A stretch of DNA of 64,000 bases from Paraburkholderia sediminicola (GCF_902859805.1 NZ_CADIKC010000003.1:558001-622000), one strand, 5' to 3'. Shown: positions 9,630 through 20,855, numbered from the stretch's first letter. Numbers and translations: made by a program. Notes: generated from the letters alone by a model not told the origin.

Positions 9630-10370
9630 TTAAGCGGTTTGCTCATCCGCGGCCGCGGCCGGAGCCGGTTCAAGTCGCCACACACTCGTGCCTTTGACCG
9701 CTTTGTCGAGACCGTCGAGTACGGCCTGATGTTCGGCGACTTCGTCGTCACTCGCGGCGATCACAACCAGATTCAGCGAATCGATCGCGATGCGCGGTGT
9801 GCTCGCATCGCCGCCGCCGTGCGAATCGCCGAGCATGTCGATAACGAGGCTTTCCTGGCCGCGCGTCATCGCCAGATAAACCTCGGCAAGCAGTTCCGAG
9901 TCGAGCAGTGCGCCGTGCAAGGTGCGATGTGCGTTGCTGATGCCGAAGCGGTCGCACAGCGCGTCGAGCGAATTGCGCTTGCCCGGGAACATCTGCTTGG
10001 CGCGCGCGAGCGTATCGATGATCTCGCCACAGTAGGTTTTCACCGGCGGCAAACCCAGCAACGCAAATTCGGCATCGAGAAAGCCGATGTCGAACGGCGC
10101 GTTGTGAATGATGAGTTCCGCGTCCTGAATGAAGTCGCGAATCTGATCGGCAATCTCGGCGAACTTCGGCTTGTCGCTCAGAAACTCGGTGGTCAGCCCG
10201 TGGACTGCCAAAGCGCCCGGATCGCTTTCGCGTTCCGGGTTGATATAGAAATGCAGGTTGTTGCCCGTGAGCCGGCGGTTCACCATTTCGACGCAACCGA
10301 GTTCAAGGATCCGGTCGCCGGTTCGCGCATTCAGGCCGGTGGTTTCGGTGTCGAGGATGAGTTGACGCAT
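9630..10370 (-). CDS. dnaQ: DNA polymerase III epsilon subunit (3'-5' proofreading exonuclease)
   Basis: 246 residues. A DEDDh exonuclease domain fills residues 1-175: Exo I is LILDTETTGLN, Exo II is HNAPFDIGFLDAEF and Exo III includes the HGALLDSELLAEVY segment. The short carboxy region is the polymerase-alpha-binding tail. It proofreads inside the replicative core enzyme. It lies downstream of rnhA on the same strand, unlike E. coli, where dnaQ and rnhA are divergent. Confidence 0.96.
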   Translation of the reverse strand: MRQLILDTETTGLNARTGDRILELGCVEMVNRRLTGNNLHFYINPERESDPGALAVHGLTTEFLSDKPKFAEIADQIRDFIQDAELIIHNAPFDIGFLDAEFALLGLPPVKTYCGEIIDTLARAKQMFPGKRNSLDALCDRFGISNAHRTLHGALLDSELLAEVYLAMTRGQESLVIDMLGDSHGGGDASTPRIAIDSLNLVVIAASDDEVAEHQAVLDGLDKAVKGTSVWRLEPAPAAAADEQTA

Positions 10371-10450
10371 GTCGGATTAGCCTGCTCTAGAAAAATCAGC
10401 AAAAAATAAGGGCGCGCGCGCGGGTGCCGCCGCGGGCATCACAGCACGCA

Positions 10451-10897
10451 TCACATTTCCGCGAGTGACGCGACGCCGCGATTGGCCAGTTGATCCGCGC
10501 GTTCGTTTTCCGGGTGACCATTGTGACCGCGCACCCAGCGCCAATCGATTTCGTGCTGCGCGACGAGCGCATCGAGCCGCTTCCAGAGATCGGCGTTCTT
10601 CACCGGTTGCTTCGCGGCGGTGATCCAGCCTTTTTTCTTCCAGCCGTGAATCCACTCGCTGATGCCTTTCTGCACGTACTGCGAGTCGGTGTGCACGACG
10701 GCCTTGCAGGGGCGCTTGAGCGCCTCGAGTGCGCCGATCACGCCCATCAGTTCCATGCGATTGTTGGTGGTGTTGGGCTCACCGCCGAACAGTTCTTTTT
10801 CCTGGTCGCCGAAGCGCAGCAGCGCGCCCCAGCCGCCAGGGCCGGGGTTGCCCTTGCAGGCGCCGTCGGTATAAATATCGATGATGTCGGGAGTCAT
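10451..10897 (-). CDS. rnhA: Ribonuclease HI
   Basis: 148 residues. It degrades the RNA strand of RNA-DNA hybrids during replication. It begins [20 protein letters not shown], giving the first active-site Asp; the NRMELMGVI Glu, the HTDSQYV Asp and the final NERADQLAN Asp complete the set of four carboxylates. The ATG at 10897 overlaps the stop of the upstream methyltransferase gene (ATGA, 10894-10897), so the two are probably translationally coupled. Upstream codons in frame overlap that gene and are rejected. Confidence 0.96.
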   Translation of the reverse strand: MTPDIIDIYTDGACKGNPGPGGWGALLRFGDQEKELFGGEPNTTNNRMELMGVIGALEALKRPCKAVVHTDSQYVQKGISEWIHGWKKKGWITAAKQPVKNADLWKRLDALVAQHEIDWRWVRGHNGHPENERADQLANRGVASLAEM

Positions 10898-11757
10898 TGA
10901 GTGTGGTTGCGTGTGTTCGGAGTGGCGGCGGGCGCGAGGCCCGCGGCGAGGACAGGTTTTTTCACTTTCAGTGGGCCGACGAGGCGCATGCCGCGCACGC
11001 GCTTGATCGCCTTGATCATGTAGGTGGCGCCGAAAATCGGCCACCAGCGGTCGCCGGCGGCTTCCATGAAACCATAGCGGGACAGCCATTGTTCGCTGCC
11101 GAGCGGCGGACGATAGCAGCCGAAGCGCCCGCGTTCAAGGTCGAAACCCAGCAATTTGATCCAGTCTTTCAGGCGTGTGAAGGCGATCAGATCGACTGCG
11201 GCGGGCACGAACGGCCGGCCGGTCATCTTGCCGACCGATTGGCGCGCGCCCCACAGCGACAGTGAATTGAAGCCGAGAATGATCAACTGGCCTTCGGGCA
11301 TCAGCACGCGTTCCGCTTCGCGCAGCAGCCGGTGCGGGTCGCTCGTGAATTCAAGCGTATGCGGCATCACAATCAGGTCGACGCTTTGTGCTTCGAACGG
11401 CAAGTCGAGCAGATCGCACCAGACAGCGCTGCGACCAGCCGGCGCGGGCAAACCGGCGGGCAGACCTTGCGCGGCGCTGTTACCCATGCTTTTGCCCGAG
11501 CCATTCCCGGCGCGCCCGAGGCCGCGCGGAAAAGCGTAGGGCGCGCTCGCGCCGCTCGCTGCGTCGAGCACAAGCCCGCGGCACGGCATGCGGTTCTCGC
11601 GCAAGGCGTCGAGCTGCGGCAGGCCGAGTTGCAGCGCATGGTAACCGAACACGTCGGACACCACGCGATCGAGCTGGGTCTGTTCCCACTCGAGTACGTA
11701 GCGCCCGGGTGGCGAATCGGTCCAGGCAGGCCAGTCTATAATCGCTCGATCAGTCAT
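10894..11757 (-). CDS. SAM-dependent methyltransferase, YafS-like
   Basis: 287 residues. A class I Rossmann methyltransferase fold is suggested by [18 protein letters not shown] (motif I), [19 protein letters not shown] (motif IV) and [10 protein letters not shown] (motif V/VI). Substrate unknown. Its place between gloB (divergent) and rnhA (downstream, overlapping by four bases) is the same as that of yafS in E. coli, which supports the assignment. The ATG at 11757 is only 19 bases from the gloB start, so the two promoters must overlap each other or the coding sequences. Confidence 0.85.
   Translation of the reverse strand: MTDRAIIDWPAWTDSPPGRYVLEWEQTQLDRVVSDVFGYHALQLGLPQLDALRENRMPCRGLVLDAASGASAPYAFPRGLGRAGNGSGKSMGNSAAQGLPAGLPAPAGRSAVWCDLLDLPFEAQSVDLIVMPHTLEFTSDPHRLLREAERVLMPEGQLIILGFNSLSLWGARQSVGKMTGRPFVPAAVDLIAFTRLKDWIKLLGFDLERGRFGCYRPPLGSEQWLSRYGFMEAAGDRWWPIFGATYMIKAIKRVRGMRLVGPLKVKKPVLAAGLAPAATPNTRNHTQ
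11737..11742 (+). promoter_or_regulatory. Candidate gloB -10 element inside the 5' end of the methyltransferase gene
   Basis: TATAAT 35 bases before the gloB ATG. The start codons of the divergent genes are only 19 bases apart, so a gloB promoter inside the neighbour's coding sequence is expected. No clear -35 hexamer is seen. Confidence 0.4.
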
Positions 11758-11776
11758 ATCAGAGAATGCGTCGCCT

Positions 11777-12568
11777 ATGAATGCGCTCGAGTACGTACCG
11801 GTCCCGGCGTTTGAAGACAATTACATCTGGGTCGTTTCCGACGGGCATCATGCGGTGGTCGTCGATCCGGGTGAGGCCGCCCCCGTGCGCGCATATCTGG
11901 CGAAACGGGGTTGGCGGCTGAGCGCTATTTTACTCACGCACCATCACCAAGACCATGTCGGCGGGGTGGCCGATCTGCTGAACGGCCAGGCCGTTCCCGT
12001 GTACGGCCCCGCTGGTGAGGCGATCCAGCATCTCACGCATCGTCTCAAAAACGGCGATCACGTGACGATTGCGGCCCCCGCGCTCGAATTCAGCGTGCTC
12101 GACGTGCCCGGTCACACGAGCGGTCACATCGCCTATTTTCAGGCGGCCGACCCGCGCGGCACGCCCCACGTGTTTTGCGGAGACACGCTGTTCGCGTGTG
12201 GCTGCGGCCGCTTGTTCGAAGGCACGCCCGCGCAGATGCTGGCGTCGCTGGATTCGCTCGCCGCGCTGCCCGGCGCGACCGAGGTTCATTGCGCCCACGA
12301 ATACACGTTGTCGAACATCCGCTTCGCGCTCGCGTGCGAGCCGGGCAACGCCGAACTGCAAGCCTGGCGCGACACGGCGAGCGAATTGCGCGCACGTCAT
12401 GTGCCGACGCTGCCCACCACCATCGCCCACGAACGCGCCGTGAATCCGTTTTTACGTGCCGACAGTCCGGCGATCCGCGTGACCTTGCAGGAGCAGTTGC
12501 ACGAAAAAGTGTCCGATCGTTTATCGGCATTTACGCTGATGCGCGAATGGAAAAACCGCTTCCGTTGA
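11777..12568 (+). CDS. gloB: Hydroxyacylglutathione hydrolase (glyoxalase II)
   Basis: 263 residues. It hydrolyses S-lactoylglutathione to lactate and glutathione, the second step of methylglyoxal detoxification. The metallo-beta-lactamase metal motif appears as LTHHHQDHVGG, followed by VPGHTSGHIAY, FCGDTLFACGCGRLFEG and VHCAHEYTLSN. The carboxy end has the glutathione-site KVSDR and MREWKNRFR tail of the family. The start at 11777 gives MNALEYVPVPAFEDNYIW, the normal opening. Confidence 0.96.
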   Translation: MNALEYVPVPAFEDNYIWVVSDGHHAVVVDPGEAAPVRAYLAKRGWRLSAILLTHHHQDHVGGVADLLNGQAVPVYGPAGEAIQHLTHRLKNGDHVTIAAPALEFSVLDVPGHTSGHIAYFQAADPRGTPHVFCGDTLFACGCGRLFEGTPAQMLASLDSLAALPGATEVHCAHEYTLSNIRFALACEPGNAELQAWRDTASELRARHVPTLPTTIAHERAVNPFLRADSPAIRVTLQEQLHEKVSDRLSAFTLMREWKNRFR

Positions 12569-12725
12569 CCCGTTCGGCATCAGGGTATTCCTCACGCGAA
12601 GAATCGGAAAAATTCGCCAAGCCCAAGATTTCCTTGATATTTTTCGTAATTTTCCGATTGACGTAAACGTTGCCGTTTCGTACTATCGGCTGCAAATTCC
12701 AGCCCTTGTGGAAGCCGAGACGTTC

Positions 12726-14420
12726 ATGCGATTTATCTTTAGTGCGTTGTTGGTCCTGACACTCGCCGCTTGCGCGAGTCAGGGACCGGCGACGAATAGC
12801 CCCACCACCGCAACAAACCCCGCCAGTCAGGAAGCAGTAGCCGACGCCCTTCGCAAGACAGCCACCGCCAAAGAGACGATCAACGTCGATCAAGGCTCGG
12901 TCAGTCAACTGACGAGCGCAGACGCCGATTTGTGGGGCCGTATTCGCCGTGGTTTTCAAATGCCGGATCTGCAAACCGACCTCGTCGACATGCAGGTCAA
13001 CTGGTATGCGCAACGCCCGGATTACGTGCAGCGCATGACAGAGCGCTCGCAGAAATACCTGTACCACATCGTCGAAGAGCTCGAGGCGCGCAATATGCCG
13101 ACCGAGCTCGCGTTGCTGCCGTTCATCGAATCCGCGTATAGCCCGCAGGCGTTGTCGGTGGCGAAGGCCGCCGGGATGTGGCAGTTCATGCCAGGCACGG
13201 GCCGCACCTACAACCTCAAGCAGAACATGTGGCAGGACGAGCGCCGCGACGTGCTGGCTTCGACCAGCGCCGCGCTCGACTACCTGTCGCGTCTGCATGA
13301 CATGTTCGGCGACTGGCAACTGGCGCTCGCCGCGTACAACTGGGGTGAGGGCAACGTGCAGCGCGCGATCGCGCGCAACGAAGCGGCGGGGCTGCCCACC
13401 GACTACCTCAGCCTGCGCATGCCGAACGAGACGCGCAACTACGTGCCCAAGCTGCAGGCGGTGAAGAATATCGTGATGAACCCGCAGATGTACGGGCTCA
13501 CGCTGCCGTCGATTCCGAATCACCCGTATTTCGTGACGGTCACGACCTCGCACGACATCGACGTGGACATGGCGGCGAAACTCGCCAATCTGTCGCCGGA
13601 CGAATTCCGTTCGCTGAACCCGTCGTTCAGGAAGCCGGTGATTCTCGGCGCCACGCAGCCGCAAATCCTGCTGCCGTTCGATAACGCCAGCGCCTTCGAA
13701 CGTAATCTGAAGGCCTATTCCGGTTCGCTGTCGTCCTGGACCACGTACACGGTCACGGAGCGTTCGGCACCGGCGGCGATCGCGCAAAAGATCGGTGTCG
13801 ACGCCGACACGCTGATGGAAGTGAACAAGATTCCGGCCGGCATGCGTTTGAAACCGGGTTCCACAATCGTGGTGCCGCGTGGGTCGGACGACGACGAAGA
13901 CATCAGTGCCGACGTCGCCGAAAGCGCCGTGCTTGCCATGGAGCCTGACGTTCCCGACACCCGCAAGATGCTGATCCGCGTGCGTCGCAATCAATCCATG
14001 GCCGCGATCGCAGTGCGTTACGGCGTTTCGATCGGTCAATTGAAAGCGTGGAATCGCACGCATCGCGATCAGGTTTCGCGCGGCCAGGTGATCGTGCTGC
14101 ACGTGCCGGTCGGCAAGGCGATGCCTAGCGAGCCGGGTCCGGAGCGCATCGCAACCGACGTCCAGGGCGGCGGCGTCGAGAAGATCGGCACCCGTGTCAC
14201 AGACACGAAGAACGATTCGCGCTACGATAAGAAGAAGGGTCGTGGCCGTTCCGCCGTGGTGAAGGTGTCTGATCCGGTGGTTAAAGCGAGCAAGCCGACA
14301 ACGTCCGGCGCTACCAGGGGCAAGGTGACGAAGGTGTCGGCTTCCACGTCCAGCAAGGCGTCGAAGGCTGCGGCAGATAGCCGCCAGAAGACCGCGGCCA
14401 ACGCGAAGAAGGGTAAGTAG
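12726..14420 (+). CDS. mltD: Membrane-bound lytic murein transglycosylase D
   Basis: 564 residues. A lipoprotein signal with lipobox LAAC near residue 17 predicts anchoring to the outer membrane. The SLT catalytic domain covers about residues 110-260, with the catalytic Glu in LPFIESAYSP and the AAGMWQFMPGTGRTYNL motif. Two LysM peptidoglycan-binding repeats follow at about residues 340-385 and 415-465. The tail is Lys/Ala/Ser-rich. It cleaves the glycan strand to 1,6-anhydromuropeptides. It follows gloB as in E. coli. ATG 12726 gives a proper signal peptide, so the six extra codons upstream are dropped. Confidence 0.94.
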   Translation: MRFIFSALLVLTLAACASQGPATNSPTTATNPASQEAVADALRKTATAKETINVDQGSVSQLTSADADLWGRIRRGFQMPDLQTDLVDMQVNWYAQRPDYVQRMTERSQKYLYHIVEELEARNMPTELALLPFIESAYSPQALSVAKAAGMWQFMPGTGRTYNLKQNMWQDERRDVLASTSAALDYLSRLHDMFGDWQLALAAYNWGEGNVQRAIARNEAAGLPTDYLSLRMPNETRNYVPKLQAVKNIVMNPQMYGLTLPSIPNHPYFVTVTTSHDIDVDMAAKLANLSPDEFRSLNPSFRKPVILGATQPQILLPFDNASAFERNLKAYSGSLSSWTTYTVTERSAPAAIAQKIGVDADTLMEVNKIPAGMRLKPGSTIVVPRGSDDDEDISADVAESAVLAMEPDVPDTRKMLIRVRRNQSMAAIAVRYGVSIGQLKAWNRTHRDQVSRGQVIVLHVPVGKAMPSEPGPERIATDVQGGGVEKIGTRVTDTKNDSRYDKKKGRGRSAVVKVSDPVVKASKPTTSGATRGKVTKVSASTSSKASKAAADSRQKTAANAKKGK

Positions 14421-14506
14421 ACCAAAAAGCGGCTCCACGGTAGTGACCACATGCGTTGCGGGGGCAGCGCATGAATTGCGCTCCGATCACGCACCGTGTT
14501 ATTCCG

Positions 14507-14536
14507 ACGCCGTCACCTCAGGGTGACGGCGTTTTT
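14507..14536 (+). terminator. Intrinsic terminator of mltD
   Basis: Eleven-base perfect stem ACGCCGTCACC (14507-14517) with GGTGACGGCGT (14522-14532), loop TCAG, then a T run. Confidence 0.85.
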
Positions 14537-14620
14537 CATTCTGCAGATCAAATCAGCGAATTTCGCTCATTTCATTTATCGTTCGTGCTCAGGCCTTGTC
14601 GGCCGCTCTTTTCAAAACTC

Positions 14621-15862
14621 ATGTCGTCCACCCAGTTGCGCGTTTTTCTCCTGTTTTCCGCCGGGTACTTTGTTTCGTACGTGTTTCGCGGCGTCAATCT
14701 GGGCTTTGCGCCCTTCATCACGCACGATCTCGGCTTGTCGGCCACTGATCTCGGCTTGCTGACCAGTCTGTATTTCCTCGGTTTCGCGGGCGCGCAGATT
14801 CCGGCGGGCGTGTTGCTCGACCACTTCGGCGCGCGTCGGGTGACGGCGGTCACCCTGCTATTTGCCGCGCTGGGAATCTGGGTGTTTGGTGCCGCGCACG
14901 GCGTTGGCGTGATGATGATCGGGCGCCTGCTGATCGGCGTCGGCGTGTCCGTGTGTCTCGGCGCTGCCTTCAAAGCGTTGGCGCAGCATTTCGCGTCCGC
15001 GCGGCTGCCGCTGATGAACGGGCTGGTGATGGCGATTGGCGGCTTCGGCGGTGTGATGGTCGGGTCGCCGCTCACGTGGGTGCTGGGCTTCGCGAGTTGG
15101 CGCGCGGTCTGCGTCGGCTTGGGTCTGCTGACGGTTCTCGTGGCAGTCGCGCAATGGACCCTCGCGCCAGACGCAAAAGAAAGCCATCATCAGGCAAGTC
15201 TTGGCGCCCAGTTCAAGGGCACTTTGCACATCTTGAGGAGCGCGGCATTCTGGAAGATCGCGTCGTTTTCGGTCGTCACGCAAGGCGTGTTCTACGCGAT
15301 GCAGTCGCTGTGGGTCGGCGCCTGGTTGCGCGACGTGCAGGGCTTCGAGCCGCGTGAAGCTGCCGCGCTGGTATCGATACTCGGCTTCGCGATGATGGCC
15401 GGCTGCGTGGGCTTTGGCGCGGCGGCGCGCAGCCTGGAGCGGCGCGGTATCTCCCTGTACGTGTTTTGCGGCATCGGCATGGCGCTGTTCGTTGTCACCC
15501 AACTGCTGATCATGTTCAATGCGCCGCTGCCCGCGAGCCTGCTGTGGGCCGCGTATGGGATCTTCGGCGGGACGGGGATTCTCAGCTACGCGGTGATGGC
15601 GCGGCACTTCCCGGCGCAGATGATCGGCCGGGTGAATACCACCCTGACGCTGATCATCTTTTTGCTGATTTTCGGCTTCCAGATTGGTGTTGGCGCGGTG
15701 CTGTCGCACTGGCCGGCCAGTGGCGGGCATTATCCGGCCGCCGCACATCTGACCGCCTGGGGCATTCTGATGGCGCTGCAACTGTTGAGCGCGATCTGGT
15801 ACGTATTGCCCAGTCGGACAGGGCTTCAGTCGACGCACGCACACGCCGAACGGCAGGTTTAA
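14621..15862 (+). CDS. Major facilitator superfamily transporter
   Basis: 413 residues with about twelve membrane helices. The MFS loop 2-3 motif is seen as GVLLDHFGARRVTA. The amino end, with YVFRGVNLGFAPFITHDLGLS, resembles the nitrate/nitrite or sugar-phosphate-like group, but the substrate is not predictable. ATG 14621 is chosen because the coding character and the first helix start there. It lies alone between the mltD terminator and the carAB promoter region. Confidence 0.85.
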   Translation: MSSTQLRVFLLFSAGYFVSYVFRGVNLGFAPFITHDLGLSATDLGLLTSLYFLGFAGAQIPAGVLLDHFGARRVTAVTLLFAALGIWVFGAAHGVGVMMIGRLLIGVGVSVCLGAAFKALAQHFASARLPLMNGLVMAIGGFGGVMVGSPLTWVLGFASWRAVCVGLGLLTVLVAVAQWTLAPDAKESHHQASLGAQFKGTLHILRSAAFWKIASFSVVTQGVFYAMQSLWVGAWLRDVQGFEPREAAALVSILGFAMMAGCVGFGAAARSLERRGISLYVFCGIGMALFVVTQLLIMFNAPLPASLLWAAYGIFGGTGILSYAVMARHFPAQMIGRVNTTLTLIIFLLIFGFQIGVGAVLSHWPASGGHYPAAAHLTAWGILMALQLLSAIWYVLPSRTGLQSTHAHAERQV

Positions 15863-16290
15863 GGCCGTTGTTGATGGTTTGCCGGGCCGGGTCATATTTA
15901 CCGGCACTATCCCGATTCTGGCCCGCGCAAATTTTGTCCGACGGCTTCTGAGCCATGCGCTGCAAGGCTTCGACCCGTTTGGGAGGACGCTCCGCTACGC
16001 CGGCTCCCCATCTCGGATTTGGAGGGAAGGGTAGTTTCACGCTATAATTCCAAGGTTTGAGCTTATCAACCCGCACCCTAGCGCCTACCTCTCCCATACC
16101 GTTCATCCGCCGCGCGCTTTTGACGCCCCGCACCCAGCCGATCCGTCCACACAATGGACCCATCGCGCCCCTTGCGACGTCACCAGCAGTACGCGAGCGA
16201 GTCTGCGCGCGCATCCTTGCCGATGCGTTTCGCTGCGGCTCGCAGTCGGATAGACAGGTCGGCAACAGGGTGTTCCCCAAGGAGTCTCCC
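15863..16290. other. carAB upstream region
   Basis: About 430 bases without a gene. It contains the candidate carA promoter at 16019-16048 and a leader of roughly 230 bases to the carA start. Such a long leader leaves room for regulation, but no riboswitch or attenuator structure was recognised. Confidence 0.5.
16019..16048 (+). promoter_or_regulatory. Candidate sigma-70 promoter of carA
   Basis: TTGGAG at 16019-16024 and TATAAT at 16043-16048 with an 18-base spacer. It is the best promoter-like pair upstream of the carA gene. Confidence 0.55.
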
Positions 16291-17445
16291 GTGTTGCCGT
16301 CATTTTCTCCCGCTTTGCTCGCACTCGCCGACGGCACGGTCTTTCGTGGTTACTCGATCGGCGCCCCCGGGCATACGATCGGCGAAGTCGTGTTCAACAC
16401 CGCTATCACCGGTTATCAGGAAATCCTGACCGACCCGAGCTACGCGCGCCAGATCGTGACCCTCACGTATCCGCACATCGGTAATGTCGGCGTGAATGCC
16501 GAAGACGTCGAAGCCACGAAAGTCCATGCCGCCGGGCTGATCATCCGTGATCTGCCGGTCCTCGCGTCGAACTTCCGCATGGAGCGCACGCTCCCGCAAT
16601 ACCTGAAGGACGAAGGCGTGGTCGCCATCGCCGGTCTCGACACCCGTATGCTGACCCGCGTGCTGCGCGACAAGGGTGCGCAGAACGGCGCCATTCTGGC
16701 CGGTTCGGATGACGAAGCGAAGGCAATCGAACTCGCGCGTTCGTTCCCGGGCTTGTCGGGCATGGACCTCGCGAAGGTCGTGTCGACGAAGGAAAGCTAC
16801 GAATGGACCCAGACCGAATGGCGTCTGGGCACCGGCTACGGCACTCAGAACGCGCCGAAGTATCGCGTGGTCGCGTTCGACTATGGCGTGAAGTACAACA
16901 TTCTGCGCATGCTGGCTGAGCGCGGCTGCCACGTCACCGTGCTGCCGGCACAAGCTTCTGCTGCCGACGCGCTCGCGCTCAACCCGGACGGCGTGTTCCT
17001 GTCGAACGGCCCCGGCGATCCGGAACCGTGCGATTACGCAATCGCGGCGACCAAAGAACTGATCGACCGTGGCATCCCGACTTTCGGCATCTGCCTCGGC
17101 CACCAGATCATGGGCCTCGCGCTCGGCGCCAAGACCCTGAAGATGAAGACCGGCCACCACGGCGCGAACCATCCGGTGAAGGATCTCGAAGACGGACGTG
17201 TGGTCATTACGTCGCAGAACCACGGTTTCGCGGTCGACGCCGACACGTTGCCGGCCAATGCCAAGGTCACGCACATCTCGCTGTTCGACGGCACGCTGCA
17301 AGGCTTCGCGCTGACCGACAAGCCGGCGTTCTGCTTCCAGGGCCACCCGGAAGCGTCGCCCGGTCCGCACGACATCGCCTATCTGTTCGATCGCTTCACG
17401 GCGTTGATGGACACGAAGAAGGCCGGCAAGGCGACAGCGGCATAA
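16291..17445 (+). CDS. carA: Carbamoyl-phosphate synthase small (glutaminase) subunit
   Basis: 384 residues. It hydrolyses glutamine and passes ammonia to CarB for carbamoyl phosphate, feeding arginine and pyrimidine synthesis. The amino domain starts [17 protein letters not shown]; the class I amidotransferase domain has the nucleophile Cys in [15 protein letters not shown] and the catalytic His/Glu in [14 protein letters not shown] 16291 is chosen because AAGGAG at 16279-16284 is six bases upstream and the protein then matches the family start. It is followed by carB after 155 bases. Confidence 0.97.
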   Translation: MLPSFSPALLALADGTVFRGYSIGAPGHTIGEVVFNTAITGYQEILTDPSYARQIVTLTYPHIGNVGVNAEDVEATKVHAAGLIIRDLPVLASNFRMERTLPQYLKDEGVVAIAGLDTRMLTRVLRDKGAQNGAILAGSDDEAKAIELARSFPGLSGMDLAKVVSTKESYEWTQTEWRLGTGYGTQNAPKYRVVAFDYGVKYNILRMLAERGCHVTVLPAQASAADALALNPDGVFLSNGPGDPEPCDYAIAATKELIDRGIPTFGICLGHQIMGLALGAKTLKMKTGHHGANHPVKDLEDGRVVITSQNHGFAVDADTLPANAKVTHISLFDGTLQGFALTDKPAFCFQGHPEASPGPHDIAYLFDRFTALMDTKKAGKATAA

Positions 17446-17600
17446 GCAGCAGAGTGTGAGGCGCCCAGGCGGCGCACGGCTCGCGGCGCGAACAGCGCCT
17501 CAGCGCACAAGCGCAGCGAGCCGCACACAATAGAGCGCGCGCAACGTATCAACGCAGCGCGCCGACGGAAAGAATTCAGGAATACATTAGCGAGAGCGTT

Positions 17601-20600
17601 ATGCCCAAGCGGACAGACATTAAAAGCATCCTCATCATCGGCGCGGGTCCGATCATCATCGGCCAGGCGTGCGAGTTCGACTACTCGGGCGCGCAGGCAT
17701 GCAAGGCGCTGCGTGAGGAAGGCTACAAGGTCATTCTCGTCAACAGCAATCCGGCGACGATCATGACCGACCCGAACACGGCCGACGTGACCTACATCGA
17801 GCCGATCACGTGGGAAGTGGTGGAGCGCATCATCGCCAAGGAGCGCCCGGACGCGATCCTGCCGACGATGGGCGGCCAGACCGCGCTGAACTGCGCGCTC
17901 GATCTCCACGCGCACGGCGTGCTGGACAAGTACAAGGTCGAGCTGATCGGCGCCTCGCCGGAAGCGATCGACAAGGCGGAAGACCGTCAGAAGTTCAAAG
18001 ACGCGATGACGAAGATCGGCCTCGGTTCGGCCAAGTCGGGCACCGCGCATTCGATGGAAGAAGCGCTGGCAGTGCAAGCGGACATCGCTACGCAAACGGG
18101 CAGCGGCGGTTATCCGGTCGTGATCCGTCCGTCGTTCACTTTGGGTGGTTCGGGCGGCGGTATCGCCTACAACCGCGACGAATTCGAAGAGATCTGCAAG
18201 CGCGGTCTCGACCTGTCGCCTACGCGTGAACTGCTGATCGAAGAATCGCTGCTCGGCTGGAAAGAGTACGAGATGGAAGTGGTCCGCGATAAGAAGGACA
18301 ACTGCATCATCGTTTGCTCGATCGAAAACCTGGATCCGATGGGCATCCACACCGGCGACTCGATCACCGTCGCGCCGGCACAAACGCTCACGGACAAGGA
18401 ATACCAGATCCTGCGTAACGCATCGCTCGCGGTGCTGCGCGAGATCGGCGTGGACACGGGCGGTTCGAACGTGCAGTTCTCGATCAATCCGAAAGACGGC
18501 CGGATGATCGTGATCGAAATGAATCCGCGTGTGTCGCGTTCGTCGGCATTGGCCTCGAAGGCGACCGGCTTCCCGATCGCGAAGGTCGCGGCGAAGCTCG
18601 CTTGCGGCTACACGCTCGACGAGTTGAAGAACGAAATCACCGGCGGCCAGACCCCGGCCTCGTTCGAACCGACTATCGACTACGTCGTCACCAAGATCCC
18701 GCGTTTCGCATTCGAGAAATTCCGCGAAGCCGATTCGCGCCTGACCACGCAGATGAAGTCGGTCGGCGAAGTGATGGCAATCGGCCGCACCTTCCAGGAG
18801 TCGTTCCAGAAGGCGCTGCGCGGCCTCGAAGTAGGCGTGGACGGTCTGGACGAAAAGACCGATAACCGCGACGAGATCATCCGCGAGATCGGCGAAGCCG
18901 GCCCGGATCGCATCTGGTACGTCGGCGACGCGTTCCGTATCGGCATGAGCGCCGAAGAGATCTTCGAAGAGACCTCGATCGACCCGTGGTTCCTCGCGCA
19001 GATCGAACAGATCATCCTGAAGGAAAAGGCACTGGCCGGCCGTACGCTGGCGAGCCTGTCGAAGGAAGAACTCAAGTATGTGAAGCAAAGCGGTTTCTCG
19101 GACCGCCGTTTGGCGAAGCTGCTCGGCGCGAAGCCGTCGGAAGTGCGTCAACGTCGTATCGAATTGAACGTGCGCCCGGTGTACAAGCGCGTCGACACGT
19201 GCGCGGCCGAGTTCGCCACGAAAACCGCCTACATGTACTCGACCTACGAGGAAGAGTGCGAAGCGAACCCCACGAACAACAAGAAGATCATGGTGCTGGG
19301 CGGCGGCCCGAACCGGATCGGCCAGGGTATCGAGTTCGACTATTGCTGCGTGCACGCTGCACTCGCCATGCGCGAAGACGGCTACGAAACGATCATGGTT
19401 AACTGCAACCCTGAAACCGTTTCGACCGATTACGACACGTCCGATCGTCTGTACTTCGAATCGCTGACGCTCGAAGACGTGCTCGAAATCGTCGACAAGG
19501 AAAAGCCGGTTGGCGTGATCGTTCAGTACGGTGGTCAAACGCCGTTGAAGCTCGCACTCGATCTCGAAGCGAACGGTGTGCCGATCGTCGGCACGTCACC
19601 CGACATGATTGACGCCGCGGAAGACCGCGAGCGTTTCCAGAAGCTGCTGCAGGACCTCGGTCTGCGTCAGCCGCCGAACCGCACCGCGCGTGCTGAAGAC
19701 GAAGCGCTCAAGCTCGCTGAAGAAATCGGCTATCCGCTGGTGGTGCGTCCGTCGTACGTGCTGGGTGGCCGCGCGATGGAAATCGTCCACGAGCCGCGTG
19801 ACCTCGAGCGCTACATGCGCGAGGCCGTGAAGGTGTCGAACGATTCGCCGGTGTTGCTCGACCGCTTCCTGAACGACGCGATCGAATGCGACGTGGATTG
19901 CATCTCGGATGGCGAAGCCGTGTTTATCGGCGGCGTGATGGAGCACATCGAACAGGCGGGCGTTCACTCGGGCGACTCGGCTTGCTCGCTGCCGCCGTAC
20001 TCGCTGTCGAAGGAAACGATTGCCGAGCTGAAGCGCCAGACCGGCGCAATGGCGAAGGCGCTGAACGTGATCGGCCTGATGAACGTGCAGTTCGCGATCC
20101 AGCAGGTGCCGCAGGCAGACGGTTCGAAAGAGGACGTGATCTACGTGCTCGAAGTGAACCCGCGTGCCTCGCGTACCGTGCCGTATGTCTCGAAGGCAAC
20201 CAGCCTGCCGCTCGCCAAGATCGCGGCGCGCGCGATGGTCGGCCAGACGCTCGCGCAACAGGGCGTGACGAAGGAAATCGATCCGCCGTACTTCAGCGTG
20301 AAAGAAGCTGTGTTCCCGTTCGTCAAGTTCCCGGCAGTCGACCCGGTGCTCGGACCGGAAATGCGCTCCACCGGTGAAGTGATGGGCGTCGGTCAGACGT
20401 TCGGCGAAGCGTTGTTCAAGTCGCAACTCGCGGCGGGTTCGCGTCTGCCGGAGTCGGGCACGGTGCTCCTGACCGTGATGGACGCCGACAAGCCGAAGGC
20501 CGTCGAAGTCGCGCGCATGCTGCACGAACTCGGCTACCCGATCGTTGCAACCAAGGGCACGGCAGCCGCGATCGAAGCGGCCGGTGTGCCGGTCAAGGTC

Positions 20601-20855
20601 GTCAACAAGGTGAAGGACGGCCGTCCACACATCGTCGACATGATCAAGAACGGCGAAATCGCGCTGGTCTTCACGACCGTCGACGAAACCCGTGCTGCGA
20701 TCGCCGACTCGCGCTCGATCCGCATGAGCGCACAGGCGAACAAGGTCACGTACTACACGACGATGTCCGGCGCACGGGCCGCAGTTGAAGGTTTGCGCTA
20801 TTTGAAGGACCTGGAAGTCTATGATTTACAAGGTCTTCACGCTCGCCTAAACTAA
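17601..20855 (+). CDS. carB: Carbamoyl-phosphate synthase large subunit
   Basis: 1084 residues. It carries two homologous ATP-grasp halves (about residues 1-400 and 555-935), an oligomerisation region between them and a carboxy MGS-like allosteric domain (about 945-1084) that would bind UMP or ornithine. Each half opens with the nucleotide-site motif: [19 protein letters not shown] and [17 protein letters not shown]. It forms carbamoyl phosphate from bicarbonate, ATP and ammonia delivered by CarA. The length is normal and no defect is seen. Confidence 0.98.
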   Translation: MPKRTDIKSILIIGAGPIIIGQACEFDYSGAQACKALREEGYKVILVNSNPATIMTDPNTADVTYIEPITWEVVERIIAKERPDAILPTMGGQTALNCALDLHAHGVLDKYKVELIGASPEAIDKAEDRQKFKDAMTKIGLGSAKSGTAHSMEEALAVQADIATQTGSGGYPVVIRPSFTLGGSGGGIAYNRDEFEEICKRGLDLSPTRELLIEESLLGWKEYEMEVVRDKKDNCIIVCSIENLDPMGIHTGDSITVAPAQTLTDKEYQILRNASLAVLREIGVDTGGSNVQFSINPKDGRMIVIEMNPRVSRSSALASKATGFPIAKVAAKLACGYTLDELKNEITGGQTPASFEPTIDYVVTKIPRFAFEKFREADSRLTTQMKSVGEVMAIGRTFQESFQKALRGLEVGVDGLDEKTDNRDEIIREIGEAGPDRIWYVGDAFRIGMSAEEIFEETSIDPWFLAQIEQIILKEKALAGRTLASLSKEELKYVKQSGFSDRRLAKLLGAKPSEVRQRRIELNVRPVYKRVDTCAAEFATKTAYMYSTYEEECEANPTNNKKIMVLGGGPNRIGQGIEFDYCCVHAALAMREDGYETIMVNCNPETVSTDYDTSDRLYFESLTLEDVLEIVDKEKPVGVIVQYGGQTPLKLALDLEANGVPIVGTSPDMIDAAEDRERFQKLLQDLGLRQPPNRTARAEDEALKLAEEIGYPLVVRPSYVLGGRAMEIVHEPRDLERYMREAVKVSNDSPVLLDRFLNDAIECDVDCISDGEAVFIGGVMEHIEQAGVHSGDSACSLPPYSLSKETIAELKRQTGAMAKALNVIGLMNVQFAIQQVPQADGSKEDVIYVLEVNPRASRTVPYVSKATSLPLAKIAARAMVGQTLAQQGVTKEIDPPYFSVKEAVFPFVKFPAVDPVLGPEMRSTGEVMGVGQTFGEALFKSQLAAGSRLPESGTVLLTVMDADKPKAVEVARMLHELGYPIVATKGTAAAIEAAGVPVKVVNKVKDGRPHIVDMIKNGEIALVFTTVDETRAAIADSRSIRMSAQANKVTYYTTMSGARAAVEGLRYLKDLEVYDLQGLHARLN

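Noticed and set aside
12531..14450. 639-codon minus-strand frame opposite mltD
   Set aside because: Arg/His-rich shadow of mltD; no ribosome site or family.
17379..19538. Long open frame on the minus strand opposite carA/carB (over 700 codons)
   Set aside because: High GC with strong third-position bias creates long antisense frames; the protein is Arg/His/Asp-rich without domains, and carB on the other strand is certain.
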